A stretch of 64,000 nucleotides of DNA from Russula earlei (taxonomy: Eukaryota; Basidiomycota; Agaricomycetes; Russulales; Russulaceae): assembly GCA_025769875.1 (NCBI GenBank), contig JAGFNK010000169.1, forward strand, positions 37,633 through 101,632. Direction: 5' to 3'. The notes below the pieces were generated by a model. That model saw only the letters and a program-made list of their open reading frames with translations. It did no database searches and was not told the DNA's origin. A program made the translations under genes and the position numbers. Positions within the stretch are counted from its first letter, which is position 1. Each line of letters opens with the position of its first letter. Below are positions 46,502 through 57,500 of the stretch, piece after piece.

Positions 46502-46652
46502 GTCTCTCCTGGAGGCAACCGCAACAGGAAGCAGGATGATTTGTATCAAATGACGGCAATCCAGGAGACCTTTGAAGAGACAGGTCTACTTCTTGCATCC
46601 TCAACATCGGAGTCCAAGGCACCTCTGAGCGACGTCGCTGTGGACATGTCGC
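46502..46652 (+). pseudogene. Captured NUDIX hydrolase exon in the palindrome loop
   Basis: After a CAG acceptor the frame reads VSPGGNRNRKQDD, then TAIQETFEETGLLLASS. This is the NUDIX box of a NUDT19-like hydrolase, with the usual REx2EE pattern as QETFEETG. It stops at the arm boundary. Only one exon with an intron remnant is present, as expected for genomic capture rather than retroposition. It cannot make a working enzyme. The Arg-to-Gln change in the box may be a mutation. Confidence 0.72.
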
Positions 46653-49600
46653 GCTCGTCCCTTCTCACCGGCAGGACACTCTTCGGCGCTTTCTGAGGAT
46701 GTGAACATCCTACTTCCCTTCATGACGAATGGATCACGCCCCCTGGACCCCCTCGGTGCATGCACGCATTTACCCGCTCTCCCACCCAGCACGACATCAC
46801 CTCTCTGCTGCCCAATGTATGTGCACACACAGCCACGCTTCTACGCGACTCCAGGCAAAACCCATGCCGCCGCGTTCCCCACCCTGCCCCGTAACAGCGG
46901 GTATGGTTGCCAAAATGTCACGCCTTCACATCGCCCGCTCCCGTCGTCCCTGCGGTTCCCGCATGTCCAGCATCGCCCATCATTACCTCGACGCCACCCC
47001 GCAGAAAGATCACCAGCCGCCACCATGATGTTGCCACAGGAGAAGTCACCGATGCAAGCACCATGCCGCACCACTCCTTCCCTTCCACCGCATCCCCATC
47101 CATACGTACAACCTCACCCACGAGTGCTGCCATCACCTGCAGTGGCGAAGACCTCATCGCCGCGCCCATATGATGACAGCACGAGCAACATGCAAGTCAC
47201 CCCCTCAGACGCTCACACCTTTCCATAACGCCATCGCCTACGCCCTTGCCTCTTGCCACCCCATTGCCTCAAACGACCACGCCTCAGCCTCTGCCATGAC
47301 AGCAGCACCAGGATCAACAACAACAACAACAGCAGCAGCACCAATATCAGCAACACGGCCGACGCCTGGCAACACCACGTCGCGATGACACATTTGACAC
47401 ACGACGCAAGCACACTCCTCCCTCCTGCTTCCCCGCACTGTGCCTGCATTCCAACACATGGCAACACCTCAGAACGTGCACACCCCCCTTTGCAACAATG
47501 TGACCACGCGCGTGCAAGGCCAAAGACTCACTGAAGAAGCTACACGCACATGTACCTGTGCCGATGCCTATTGCTGCCTCGATGCACGCCTCGCATCATC
47601 ATTTCAATTTTGTCTCTTTCACTCTTCCCTCAGTCCTTGTCCAGCCCCATGAACTTAAGTGTGCCCTTCTCGCGTGGTACAGTTGTAATAGTCATATCAT
47701 ATCATGGATGGATTCAGCTGTAGGGATAATGTAATATTATCATGCTTGGGGTTGACACCCCAAAACGTGAACATCCAACGTGTGAAACATCTAGCTACAG
47801 TGCATGAGGTTCCACTGTCCAAGTTTCAAGACAATCCATTGAGAAATGGTTGAGACATGGCAGTACAAAATTTCGCACACAGCTCGGCACCCAAAAATTG
47901 AAACTTCAAAAACTGAATATTAGGCTCCCATATTTTTGCTGCACCTAGATACAGTATATAAGGTCCCACTGTCCACGTTTCAAGGCAATCTATTGAGAAA
48001 TGGTTGAGATATGGCAGATCGAAATTTCGAACTCAGATCACACCCAAAAACCGAAACTTCAAAAACTAAGAATCAGACCCCAACTCTTGGGCTGCACCTA
48101 GATACAGTACATGGGATCCCACTGTCGAAGTTTCAGGTCAATCGGTTCAGAAACAGTTGAGATATGGCAGTTCAAAGTTTTGCACTCATGTCACCACCCA
48201 AAAATCGACATTTCAAGAACTAAATATTAGGCTCCCATATTTTAGCTGCACCTAGATACAACATATAAGGTTCTACTGTCAAAATTTCAAGGCAATCTGT
48301 TGAGAAACTGTTGAGATATAGCAGTTTTATTTTCGCACTCAAAATGACATCCAAAAATGGCAAGTGCAAGGTCACGTGAAAACGACAGTAATAGAAGTAT
48401 TAGGGTCGACTCCGACTCTCACAGTAACAATACCTCTCTGGTATCTGTTACTACTCTGGACTCTACTTCTTGCCCACGCCGTCTTAGACGTCTATCGACT
48501 CGTCTTCGAGCTTATCCCTCACTCTTGAACTGGATAGTTCAACAGTGAGTTCTAACACTGAAGATGTACTTACAGAAGAATATTGAGGATGTGAACGACT
48601 TGAAAGGAGTACTCCTTGCTGACACAGGCAAGTTGGTCTCAACACGGAGGATAATTGGTGCAGAACCGCCGAGTGAGGATCTCAGCTGTGGACATACGCA
48701 CACACTGATGTTAGCAACAGATGAATTCATTCGCAGCTTGGCAGAATGTGACTCACTCCTACTGCGAAGTCTGTTTGAACTGCTTGTCCAGGACACTCTG
48801 GACCACTCAACTCGAAAGTTGAGCAACATCTGGCTCAAATCACTTAAGGAGGTCTTCAGAAAGTCAAGGGCCAGCTTGTCAAATACCGATGAGCAGATCC
48901 TCCGAACCTTTCCAAGCGACATCAGGGTTGCTCGGAAATTGCTTGGAGTCCCAAAGACTATCACGTACGCATGCTGCCCAGCATGTAGCTCCACGTATCC
49001 TTCACAAGATGAAGATGGAATCGCAGTTTATCCATATGATTGCGCCAGCAAGCCGTGTCAAGTTTGAGGTAGATTTGACCTCCTCAGAGTGGGGTCAACA
49101 CCGGATGGGAAGAGCATTGGCGTACCTAAGTGTCCCTTCGTTATGCAAGACTTCCATGACTTTGTAGCATGCCTGTTGTCCAGACCAGGGGTAGAGGCTG
49201 CGCTTAAACGATCTCGAGAGTGCGTGCGCACTGGGACTGTCGATGATATCGTCATCGCAGATGGCATCAGGGCACTCAAAGGGCCAGACGGCATACCTTT
49301 CCTCTCTGGTGGACAACATGACGAACTTCGCCTATTGTGGTGTCTCTCTGTGGATTTCTTCAACCCATATCATAATAAGATCGCTGGGAAGGTTGCGTCT
49401 GTGGGTTCCATAGTCCTGTCCTGCCTCCTATTGCCACTAGACATGCGGCATAAACACGAAAACCTCTGCCTTGTTGGCATCATCCCTAGGCCTCGCAAGC
49501 CTTCAGGCGAGGAAATCGACCAGTTCTTATGTCCCCTTGTCGAAGTCATGAAGGAATCCTGGGCACATGGAGAAATATACAAGACGCACAATTATCCTTA

Positions 49601-50293
49601 TGGCCGACTTGTCTGCTCAGCAATCGCCCTCTCAATAAATGACCTGCCAATGGCTCAGAAGATCATGGGTATTCCAAACTTCATTGATAGGAATACTGCA
49701 AAAGAGGAGGATCTGGACTCATGGAGTGTGCGCACTATTCAGGAGGTTCAAGACGATGCCCAGAAATGGCAGAATGCAACGTCACAGAAGGAATGGAAGC
49801 GGCTATACAGCAAAACTGGTGTGCGTCACTCAGTCCTGATGGAACTAGAATACTGGGACCCTACCACCATGGTCCCTGTGGACTGCATGCACCTCTTCTT
49901 CATCGGCTTATTGCAATACCATGCACGAACAGTGCTCGGGATGGACTTGGCAGGAACGTGCAAGCCAAAACTCACGAAGGCAATGTCAGACTTAGAAGCC
50001 ACAAGAAAGATGCTACTGCATACCAGGCCCAAGTCTGTTGATCTGATGACATTATTGGTTGACGTGCTGAAGGTCCTTTGTGATGAAAGGGGTGTTGGCG
50101 TGAAGCAGTCTGGTGAGCCCTGTAAAGAAGATCTAATCAAGTGCATTAAGGTATGAGACATACTCGTATCTCACTACATATGCTCATATGGGGGAGTGAT
50201 TTAGGAATCCCTCTCAAATCAGGTGAGCTCTTCTGTCTCGGACATTGTTGGTGAAGGCATTGTAAAGGAGATCGCTAAAGGACAGAGGGGTTT

Positions 50294-51265
50294 TGTCATG
50301 AACCATTCTCCGGAGAGGGCCCTTGAAGGACCCTTCCTTATAGGAGGAAACCCAGCCTCTATGGTGTCACCCTGTTCACATGAGCAAAAGGGGTGAGTAG
50401 AGGTGTCCACAATATCGCGCGCGCATTGTTGCGCGAGCGATTCTCGGCACAATCGACATACAGCAAGCCTCACTTAAAGACAACCCTTCTAGCAACAAAA
50501 GACAGTATTAGGGCCTTTCTAAGGACCCTTTGGAACGACCCTAGGAGCTCTACAATAGGCACTAACCTAGTATCAAAGGCCCTACAACGTGTTATTAGAC
50601 CAACTCTAATAACTATAGAACGAACGATAAGGCAATACTAAGGACCTTAATAGAAGTATTAGGGTCGACTCTAGGGACCATAATAGAACTATATAAGGGC
50701 CTTATAAGTTAACACTATTCCCTAACCAAACTACAAGTCCTCAAATGACCGGCCCTAAACTAACTAACAGGAAATGAATCAGGTGCTCACACATGCACTA
50801 AAGCAGTGAACACGTGGACAATGGAAGCTCTTACTCATCAAGAGAAGCCTTCTTACTCAGCAGCTTACTGAGCATGACTGAGCATGCTCAGTAAGCGTCC
50901 TCCGACTTCTTACTCATCACTCTACTGTGCTTGATAACAAGGTTATGACTTGTTCCCTATTTAGCAGTTCTCTTGTAGTACAGTATATAAGTGCTCAATA
51001 AAGTAGTGGACAGTCCTCAGACTGTCCATTTGTTTACGGCACTCTCCATCCCTGGGATACTCCTTTAAGGACCGTCCCCTTGTGACTACCCTGGCCTCTT
51101 CCCTGCGTGATTGCTCTACTCTCACAGTAACAGTACCTCTCTGGTACTGTATTTGTTACTACTCTGGACTCTACTCCTTGCCCATGTGGTCTTGGATGTC
51201 TATCGACTCGTCTTCAAGCTTATCCCTCGCTCTTGAACTGGATAGTTCAACAGTGAGTCTTGACA
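50294..51265 (+). repeat. LTR copy 2 (solo LTR, 972 bp)
   Basis: The repeat starts TGTCA and ends TGACA, and is flanked by the 5-bp duplication GGTTT (50289-50293 and 51266-51270). Removing the LTR and one GGTTT restores the Tnp2 reading frame (AKGQRG followed by LKTLQGVG). A TATA-like TATATAAG (about 50984) and AATAAA (about 50997) sit late in the LTR, as for a retroelement promoter and polyadenylation signal. The palindrome CTGAGCATGCTCAG lies near 50878-50891. Confidence 0.9.
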
Positions 51266-51270
51266 GGTTT

Positions 51271-51330
51271 GAAGACATTGCAAGGAGTGGGGATTTCTCC
51301 GAACGACTTGAAGGTTATTTGGGATGACAT
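51271..51330 (+). other. Resumption of the Tnp2 exon after the LTR
   Basis: The frame LKTLQGVGISPNDLKVIWDD is the direct continuation of the exon cut at 50293. It fixes the insertion point and shows that the LTR entered coding sequence. Confidence 0.8.
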
Positions 51331-52544
51331 AGTGGCTACTACATGCCCTCGCTGGCACGTGGCCCCTCCTACTAATTTAGGGCAGGTATCATATGGTAAG
51401 CTGAAGGCTGATGAATGGAGATCGTGCTTTGAGTTAGACATACCAGTGTTGCTGCTTCGAATCGAGACACTGTGACATGCATCAGGGGCGCAGGTGGACA
51501 AATACAGGGTGAAACTGGTGCAGAGTACTTTCCTACTTGCCACTGCGATCAGATGGGCAACATCTCAACATATATCAGCCAAGCACATTGAAGAATATAA
51601 GAAGACCATGAAAAATTACCTTAAAATGCTGAGGGAGCTCCGACCCACCCAGTGTTTCTGCCCCAACCATCTCAATGCCCTCCTTGTCGGCAATTACCTT
51701 TGTTTATATGGCCCTGTTCAGGGCTGGTGGATGTTTCCGTTCGAAAGGGTCATAGGTGATTTGCAGCGCTCAAACATGAACAATAAGCCAGGTATGTGAG
51801 ACTCCTTTCCTCTGGTTGCAACACACTTATGAGAAACAAAGGCGAAATGGAGAAGGGTATGTTTGCAGCCTTCTCTGCCAAGTCGACCATGCAGGCAACT
51901 ATTCAACGTTTACGCTGTCTGGATGCATGGAAAGATAGCATCGCAATCAGGGAACGTCCATTCAGCAGTAAGAAAACAGGTACGCACTCGACTAAGATAC
52001 TTTGGGACAGGGAGATGACAGCCGCATAGATGAATCCTCAAAGGTGGCTACACCGAGATTAAGGCCACTAAGTGACATTATTAACGATGCAATGAACAAG
52101 TACAAGAGCGATCTGCAATGTGAATTGGGGAATTTTCAGGATGGAGTCAACTTCCAGGACAGGGTGACAATTTATGGCCGTGAATTTACGACTTATCGCA
52201 CGTCAAAGAGACATGGTGTCATTTTCTTCCAAGACACGGGTAGTGCTAATTCCCTGGTTCCGGGAATCGTCTGTGCAATATTCCTTATACAGGATAGTGA
52301 AGCAAAGCTATTCCTGGCTGTTCACTGCTATCTTGCGCCTCCGACATATCTTCCGAACCCTTTCGCACGTTACCCAGATTTCGGTGCAAATCTGTGGTCA
52401 TCGGAGACACAGAAAGAAGTAACGATAGTGCCAGGAAATTGCGACATCTACCATGCTATTTACCCAGACTGGGACCACCAGATCCTGGTGATGAAACCGC
52501 TGACCCAAGTCAGTCATGTCATCTTGATTGGAAATCACAACTGA

Positions 52545-52854
52545 CCATTAGTTTTCAGGACTTTTGATGGGCCTCAGCGCCATTGAGACAAGCGCTGCAG
52601 ATCCCTCTAGTTCTTGACACTTGGATGTAACTCGGATGTAGTATATCATTTCATATCAAGTCACCCGACAACGATGATACAATGCGAATCCTTCATCACC
52701 CATATCTATGCCACACATACATTGCCTGCATCACATAGAACCTGTAAGGTACAGTAAGTAATGGAAGACACAAGAGGGAAAATCGCAATCTAACCATGCT
52801 TGGACCAGAAATTTCGTCCTATATCTGCCCCATGTAGTCGCTTTCGTAGGGGGC
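52545..52854. other. Short intergenic region
   Basis: This is the 3' flank shared by the Tnp2 gene (+) and the next gene (-). No additional gene or terminal repeat is recognised. Confidence 0.5.
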
Positions 52855-54260
52855 CTAAGTACAGATGTGAAGCTTCTGATAATAAATGAAATGATAACTC
52901 ACCAGGATGGGAAGAGGGAACTCTGCCTTTACAAGCTTCTGAAAGTGGGGAGGACTTTTCGGCAACCACTGTGGGTTGTAAAAGTTTGATGGAAGACCTG
53001 GCAGCGGTGCACGCTTGCTGACACTTTTGGCCTTCGCAATGCATTTGAAAGACTGGTTTCCATGTGAGGGGCAGAGAGACAATGGATATGATTCCACCGC
53101 TGCCCATATGTCGGCCATGGCAGGATTCAGAAAACCCATATCAAGACGCCGGAGGGTCTTGAAGTGTGAGTCTCGATTCGAATGGTTTGAATCGTCATCG
53201 GTCTCATCATCACTTGTACCCCGAGGGCCAAGGGCGTCCAGCAATATGCCCACACGCTTCCATGTTTCTGAGTCTCTATGGCTGTTAAACTCACATATCT
53301 TCCTCCTTCTGTAGTACGTCTATGGAAAGGTCAGTGAAAGGTGCGACGCACCGATGAGAAGACAAACCTCCTGCCGCCTTTGATACATCCAGGCGACCTT
53401 ATCTGTATATGGGCGCTTTCCTGTCCGGCAAATGTACTGCGTGTGATATAGCTTGCTCTGGCACCTCTTCCTTACATTATCCTCAGTCATCTGCATCCAA
53501 TTGCGCTGGATGGGCTGATATGCTCCCTTTTTGACGTCCATGACAAAAGCTGTCGTGAGCAGGTCAACCACCTCCTTGTTCCATTTTCCCTTGAAGGTCT
53601 GTGTCAAGGAAACATGAGGAGCATGGGATTCGGGCCACCAACACCATACTGTTCGAACGCATCAACCATTCGCTTGTCAGGTTCATCAGGGAAGAAATCC
53701 CTTCTTGCAAGAGCACCTTTGTTATCCAGGAACTTGCACATTGCCTCCTAGGAGAGAGACATCAGTAGCAACAATGAATGGGAGGTAGAACTACATACAT
53801 CCACAAGTTTGTTCTGGTTTGCACGAGGAGTCTTCTTCTTACCGCATGGGGCTGCAAAAGTGATGACAACAAAAGGTCATAGAGCCGGGAAACACATACA
53901 TTGGAAAGGCTTGGGAACAGCCCGTGTCCAATTCGTTTCCTGGTGGTACCTGGATCTTCAGGAGGAGCAGGAACATTATTAGGTGGATTCATGTCCCCAG
54001 CTCTCATGGCTCTCATGACCGCCACATGGCTGCTGTCTCAGAAGCAGCATTAACGAGCTGATTGAATGCGCTCATACTAAGGCCAAGGCTGCCTGCAGAC
54101 AATTGAGCACAAGTCGGTCAATGCCCGTGCACTGACCTGTGCCAATTGTATGCTCCATGTCAGTGTCCATATTCAGGTCGTCATCATAGGGGATGTCCGG
54201 GTCATCGGACTGCATCTCGTCGTCTTCAAAGTCGAAGGGACAGGGCTGATCGAGTGGCAA
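52855..54260 (-). CDS. Uncharacterised protein of a probable multi-copy fungal family
   Basis: Read from ATG 54260 downward. An acidic N-terminus (PLDQPCPFDFEDDEMQSDD, then DIPYDDDLNMDTD) is followed by exons containing EAMCKFLDNKGALARRDFFP, then TFKGKWNKEVVDLLTTAF, RKRCQSKLYHTQYICRTGK and, after an intron, RRRKICEFNSHRDSETWKR, GPRGTSDDETDD and LPGLPSNFYNPQWL. The order (a KRCxxKLYHTxY basic stretch, a hinge with GTSDDETD, a LPGLPxNFY end) is one I associate with repeated, transposon-linked Agaricomycete proteins, but I know no function. Exon joins around 53607-54030 are uncertain. The true stop may follow a last intron after FPLPIL (donor GTGAGT near 52905). Confidence 0.5.
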
Positions 54261-54753
54261 CAGTGAAACGAGGAGCCCCCCGGTTCTACAATTTTACTCA
54301 GCAGAGAAGACGCAATGAGAGAAACGACTCAACTGGGATGCCTGGCATGTTGGGACATGAGGTGATAAAGGACAGTTGGATATGGAGTTGGGGTTTTGGC
54401 ACTATGTGAACTCGGTCGATTGGCCCCTAATATACGCATATGCGCTGACAATAATCCACTCGGCAAAACACATGACGGTCTATTAAATTAGATCAAAAGG
54501 CGGCAATTTGAATGCACAATCGTGCTGTAGATGACTCACTCAATGGAACAAAAGGGGGCGGATCTTGCTCGCCATCCACAAAAAAATCGAGCGGGGATAG
54601 CATAGCGAAATGTCTTCTGTGCAGACCCACTCGCCATGGCGACACTCTAGAAGCTAGTGGCAGACAGGAGCCCGATTTCATGTATCACACATAGCTGCGG
54701 TCACTAACACAACACCTTTTTTTGACAAATTTTATGAGTCATCATGATCTCCA

Positions 54754-56354
54754 TTACAATCTCCAAGGGTGATACCCCCCACTAGACCATTGAGAGAGCG
54801 TCGCCAGATGGGTTACCAAAAACGTTCCCACAGAGACGATAAGAAACAGCAAAAACAAGAAGGCGATGAATGCAATGGCGATTCGATCCCACCACGTCGA
54901 GAGAGAAGTGCTGAGAGGAGATTGCGTTGGCTCCTTTGAGGCTACGGGTGCCTAAATGCCAAATTCATCATATGCACATGGGATCAGCCATATGTACACA
55001 CCTTTGGAGTTTGATACAACCATATTTTTAGTTCGTATGGCACTTCACCTGAGGCAGCTGTAACTATGACACATTGTCCACCAGGGTCAACAAAAGCCTG
55101 CACTCGGAAAGTGAGCATGTAGCTTCGCAAATCAGTGGCCACAAGAGCTACCTCAACAACCTGTACGAGCTGACCACGAGCTATAACACGTCAACTATAT
55201 GTTATGGGCAAGGAAGGTTAATGGAGTCGCCCACCTCCATGGTGAATCTCGGTGACTAGCTGGCCACTGATTCGGTTGAACACGCGAGCGAAAGCCATTA
55301 TCGCCACCTGCAACAACGAGATTCCATAATGGTAAAGACCTTGTCTGGAGGATACAGTTGGTCTGTATTGGGTGTGTGAAGGTCTGGATTTTGTCCAGGC
55401 TAGGAAATTGGTATTCGTCGACACCATCTTTGAGATTGGAAACAAGCAAGAGCTTGCCGTCACGGTTGAGAGACGCAGTACCCGCTGTTTATATGTAAGA
55501 ACGAGATTAAAGTGACTAGCTGTGGAGACCATACATCCGACTGGTCAGTCTTTTTGACCACCTCCTTTCCCAGGGCTCGATTGAATAACACACACTGCAA
55601 CGGTTGAGCAATCGAGGAACCAATGAGAACGTGCAACTTACCACTCATGTGTGTCTAAGTAAAAGAGGACGACAGCTTGCCCCGTTGTCACAAAAGTAGA
55701 TGGATTTCCCATATCCTTCGGACATGAGTGGCGAATGGAAGAATTGGGACAAGCTCGGTCCCTTTGATCTTCCACAGCTGCATAGATTTCTCTGAGATGC
55801 ATGCTATCCTGTTGTGAATTGCATCATATGCGATGCCCTCAACAGCCCCGTTCCCTCCCGATATTCCTACATTGTCACGGTACGACTGAGAGCATGCTGT
55901 AGATGAGATCGAAAGTGGAACATGAAACTTCCGATACCTTTCCATTGTCGCTCCAGAAGAGATGGAGATCTCCACTGGCGAACCCAACGACAAAGCGGCT
56001 TGCATCTTGACTGGTCCAACATACAGCTGTGGCTGGGCCATTAAAAGTCCGTTCGGTTTCGAAAAGCTTCTCCCCCAAAGCAACAGACCATACAACAGTC
56101 CTCGAATTGTCGCCTGTTTATTTGTCAGCTGGTTAGGTGAAGTTGAGAAATGAGAGTGTACCAATGCTTATTAACCGACTACATTCTGGGCTGACGGTAA
56201 GATGGTTCACCGGCCTGGTATGGCACCAAAGGGTATTCTGAAGCCTGAAGTTGACAATCCCTGAGGCTGGGGTCATTGCTGGCGTGATAATCTGTTCTCT
56301 ACCGTTCTCTACCATCAGCCAGAAAAGACCGTTCTTATCGCCTTCACCATGCAT
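54754..56354 (-). pseudogene. WD40-like beta-propeller protein with C-terminal membrane anchor, decayed
   Basis: The frame from ATG 56354 starts MHGEGDKNGLFWLM and runs through WD40-like blades (HTRPVNHLTVSPECSRLIS, then NSRTVVWSVALGEKLFE and VCWTSQDASRFVVGFASGD). Later come GAVEGIAYDAIHNRIACIS, SRDGKLLLVSNLKD-like sequence and a C-terminal hydrophobic helix IAIAFIAFLFLLFLIVSVG near 54855. Exons join at GT-AG sites. In the segment near 55295 one extra T in GGCTTTCGCTCGC breaks the frame between VVAGGDNG and FARVFN. Such propeller-plus-anchor proteins are repeated in Agaricomycetes, with unknown role. With the frameshift the anchor would be lost. Confidence 0.6.
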
Positions 56355-56367
56355 ATAATGCACGATG

Positions 56368-56653
56368 ATTGTGCTCAAGTGAACAAAAAAAAAGTTGAAT
56401 TCGAGATATTATTCAGTTTCGTCATGATCACTCCATTCCTTCAGGGTGCATTTCTACTACAAATCCCAAGCCAAGTCCATCCAACATGAGTCATGAGTGG
56501 TTTTAACACCTCTAAGGAATGATATGTTTCTTTGTGATTGAAACTTCCATCTCCAATTCACTTTTTTTTGTTCATTTGAGCACAATGATTGTGCTCATAC
56601 ATGTTGCACGCTTTTGATCACAAAGAAACACAATATCTTAAGAGGCGTTAAAA
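56368..56653. repeat. Two interleaved imperfect inverted repeats
   Basis: Arm A (56368-56407, ATTGTGCTCAAGTGAACAAA...) pairs with A' (56549-56586). Arm B (56501-56538, TTTTAACACCTCTAAGGAAT...) pairs with B' (56617-56653). Order is A-B-A'-B', so both hairpins cannot form at once. It lies just upstream of the WD40-like gene start. It may be a small palindromic MITE or overlapping remains of two. No coding sequence is seen. Confidence 0.7.
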
Positions 56654-57222
56654 TCGGCAAGAATTGAGAGTGCACAGCATGTTGAGGGCATCTTCCGATC
56701 ATCAGAGAAACACATTACACTAGTCTTAAGACATAGGTAGTTGTTTGAAGTGATTGGCAACGGAAGAACAGAAGAGGAAGAAAGCAAAAGGAAATACACA
56801 TGCCCGCACTGATTATTTAAACCATGACCCTACACGGCCTGTTGGCTGACGTATATTGTGTCCCCTTCAGGCCGTGTAGTGGGTGGGTATATATGATACG
56901 CTGCTGTTGGGCGTCTGTCCTCTTTTACCTCAACTCGACGACGTTCCCAAGTGCTTGCTTGACTTTATTGATTGGAACAATACATACGATTATGAGTCGA
57001 TATGGGATAGGATAGAATGCACCCTTGGAATGAGAACAAAGGTGAATGAATACCATGAATAAATGCCATCAAATACTGCTTATTGTCATAGGTGCAGTTG
57101 GCCCATGAGTCCAACTCCAACCCTGTTGCAGGCTCTGCTTGTTGCAGTTCCGACAACAGCGTAGCATGCATGTGTTGGATATACAATCTGTCATATAGAA
57201 TAATCCACTTCACTGTACCCAA

Positions 57223-57295
57223 GGCTAGGTAGCTCAGTGGTTAGAGCACCTGGTATATATCCAGGAGGTCCTGGGTTCAATCCCCAGTCTGGCCA
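57223..57295 (+). tRNA. tRNA-like sequence, probably the head of a SINE
   Basis: Seventy-three bases fold as a full cloverleaf: acceptor GGCTAGG/TCTGGCC, D stem GCTC/GAGC, anticodon stem CCTGG/CCAGG, T stem CTGGG/CCCAG with loop TTCAATC, discriminator A. A-box (TAGCTCAGTGG) and B-box (GGTTCAATCCC) sequences are good Pol III promoter matches. The anticodon loop is TATATAT, putting A at position 33 where tRNAs have U. A true decoding tRNA (TAT, Ile) is therefore unlikely, and a tRNA-derived retroposon head fits better. Confidence 0.65.
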
Positions 57296-57500
57296 TTTCC
57301 CTAATTGCACCAGGATATAGGGAATCATGTGAGCGCATGTCAACCACCTCCTCTGAGGTCCCCAGGTTGGGTCACATAGTGTTGAACCCACAAGTCGGAC
57401 CCAAGAGGGTGGCAATGACTAAGCACCTCCTCTGAGGTCCCTCTATCTGTGGTTGCATTTCACAACAGCATGGGAAGCCCTTACCGGCTTGCTCGGGCGC
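57223..57500 (+). mobile_element. SINE-like element with tRNA-derived head
   Basis: After the tRNA-like head comes TTCCCTA...TAGGGAA (a 7-bp hairpin stem, 57297-57323) and a body in which CACCTCCTCTGAGGTCC occurs twice (about 57344 and 57425). No protein is encoded. The 3' end is not defined; I see no obvious A tail or flanking duplication. The call rests on the head and the repeated body words. Confidence 0.5.

Larger units (their letters stand above)
43269..48388. mobile_element. Foldback-like palindromic element with 1736-bp arms
   Basis: The left arm (43269-46259, minus the nested hAT-like insertion and its 8-bp duplication) and right arm (46653-48388) are both 1736 bp and nearly identical as inverted repeats. 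Ends read CTGTCGTTTTCACGTGACC. LTR copy 2 shows the empty target (GGACCTTAATAGAAG) and gives a TA target duplication. The outer part of each arm has four diverged tandem units of about 155 bp. The inner part is GC-rich, with Pro/His/Thr-rich frames (45684-46403 and 46701-47228) that are mirror images and probably not genes. The 393-bp loop (46260-46652) carries a NUDIX exon. No transposase is visible, so it needs one in trans. Confidence 0.88.
42913..48557 (+). repeat. LTR copy 1, split by the palindromic element
   Basis: 42913-43268 matches 50294-50648 of LTR copy 2, and 48389-48557 matches parts of 50647-51265. The copy starts TGTCATGAACC and ends GTGAGTTCTAACA. About 440 bp of the middle are deleted (junction after GGGTCGACTC). 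Flanking 5-mers (GTAGT and CTGAA) do not match, so this is not a simple insertion. Confidence 0.8.
48564..52544 (+). pseudogene. Tnp2 (CACTA-type) transposase gene, disrupted
   Basis: The frame from 48564 encodes a zinc-ribbon-like CCPACSSTYPSQDEDG region. A second block (about 49089-50156) carries the Tnp2 core: VDFFNPYHNKIAGK, GSIVLSCLLLPL, YPYGRLVCSAIAL and VPVDCMHLFFIGLLQYH. An intron follows, then the gene is cut at 50293 by LTR copy 2 and resumes at 51266. The C-terminal half (TCPRWHVAPPTNLG, YGKLKADEWRS, NALLVGNYLCLYGPVQGWW, FERVIGDLQRSNMNNKPG) ends at 52544. A TGA interrupts the frame after SKPCQV near 49067. The 5' end is missing at LTR copy 1. Tnp2 proteins excise CACTA/EnSpm elements; this copy is not functional. 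Confidence 0.85.

Noticed and set aside
43269..48388. Palindrome as an assembly artefact
   Set aside because: Only one arm carries the hAT-like insertion with an 8-bp duplication, and the element has a target duplication plus an empty site in LTR 2. These are expected of a real insertion. Long reads should still confirm it.
42913..51265. The two LTR copies as ends of one retrotransposon
   Set aside because: The DNA between them encodes the front of a Tnp2 transposase whose continuation lies outside LTR copy 2. No gag-pol is present, and copy 2 has its own target duplication.
57223..57295. Functional tRNA-Ile(UAU)
   Set aside because: The cloverleaf is good, but A replaces the near-universal U at position 33 and the acceptor stem needs G-U pairs. 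A SINE head explains it better.
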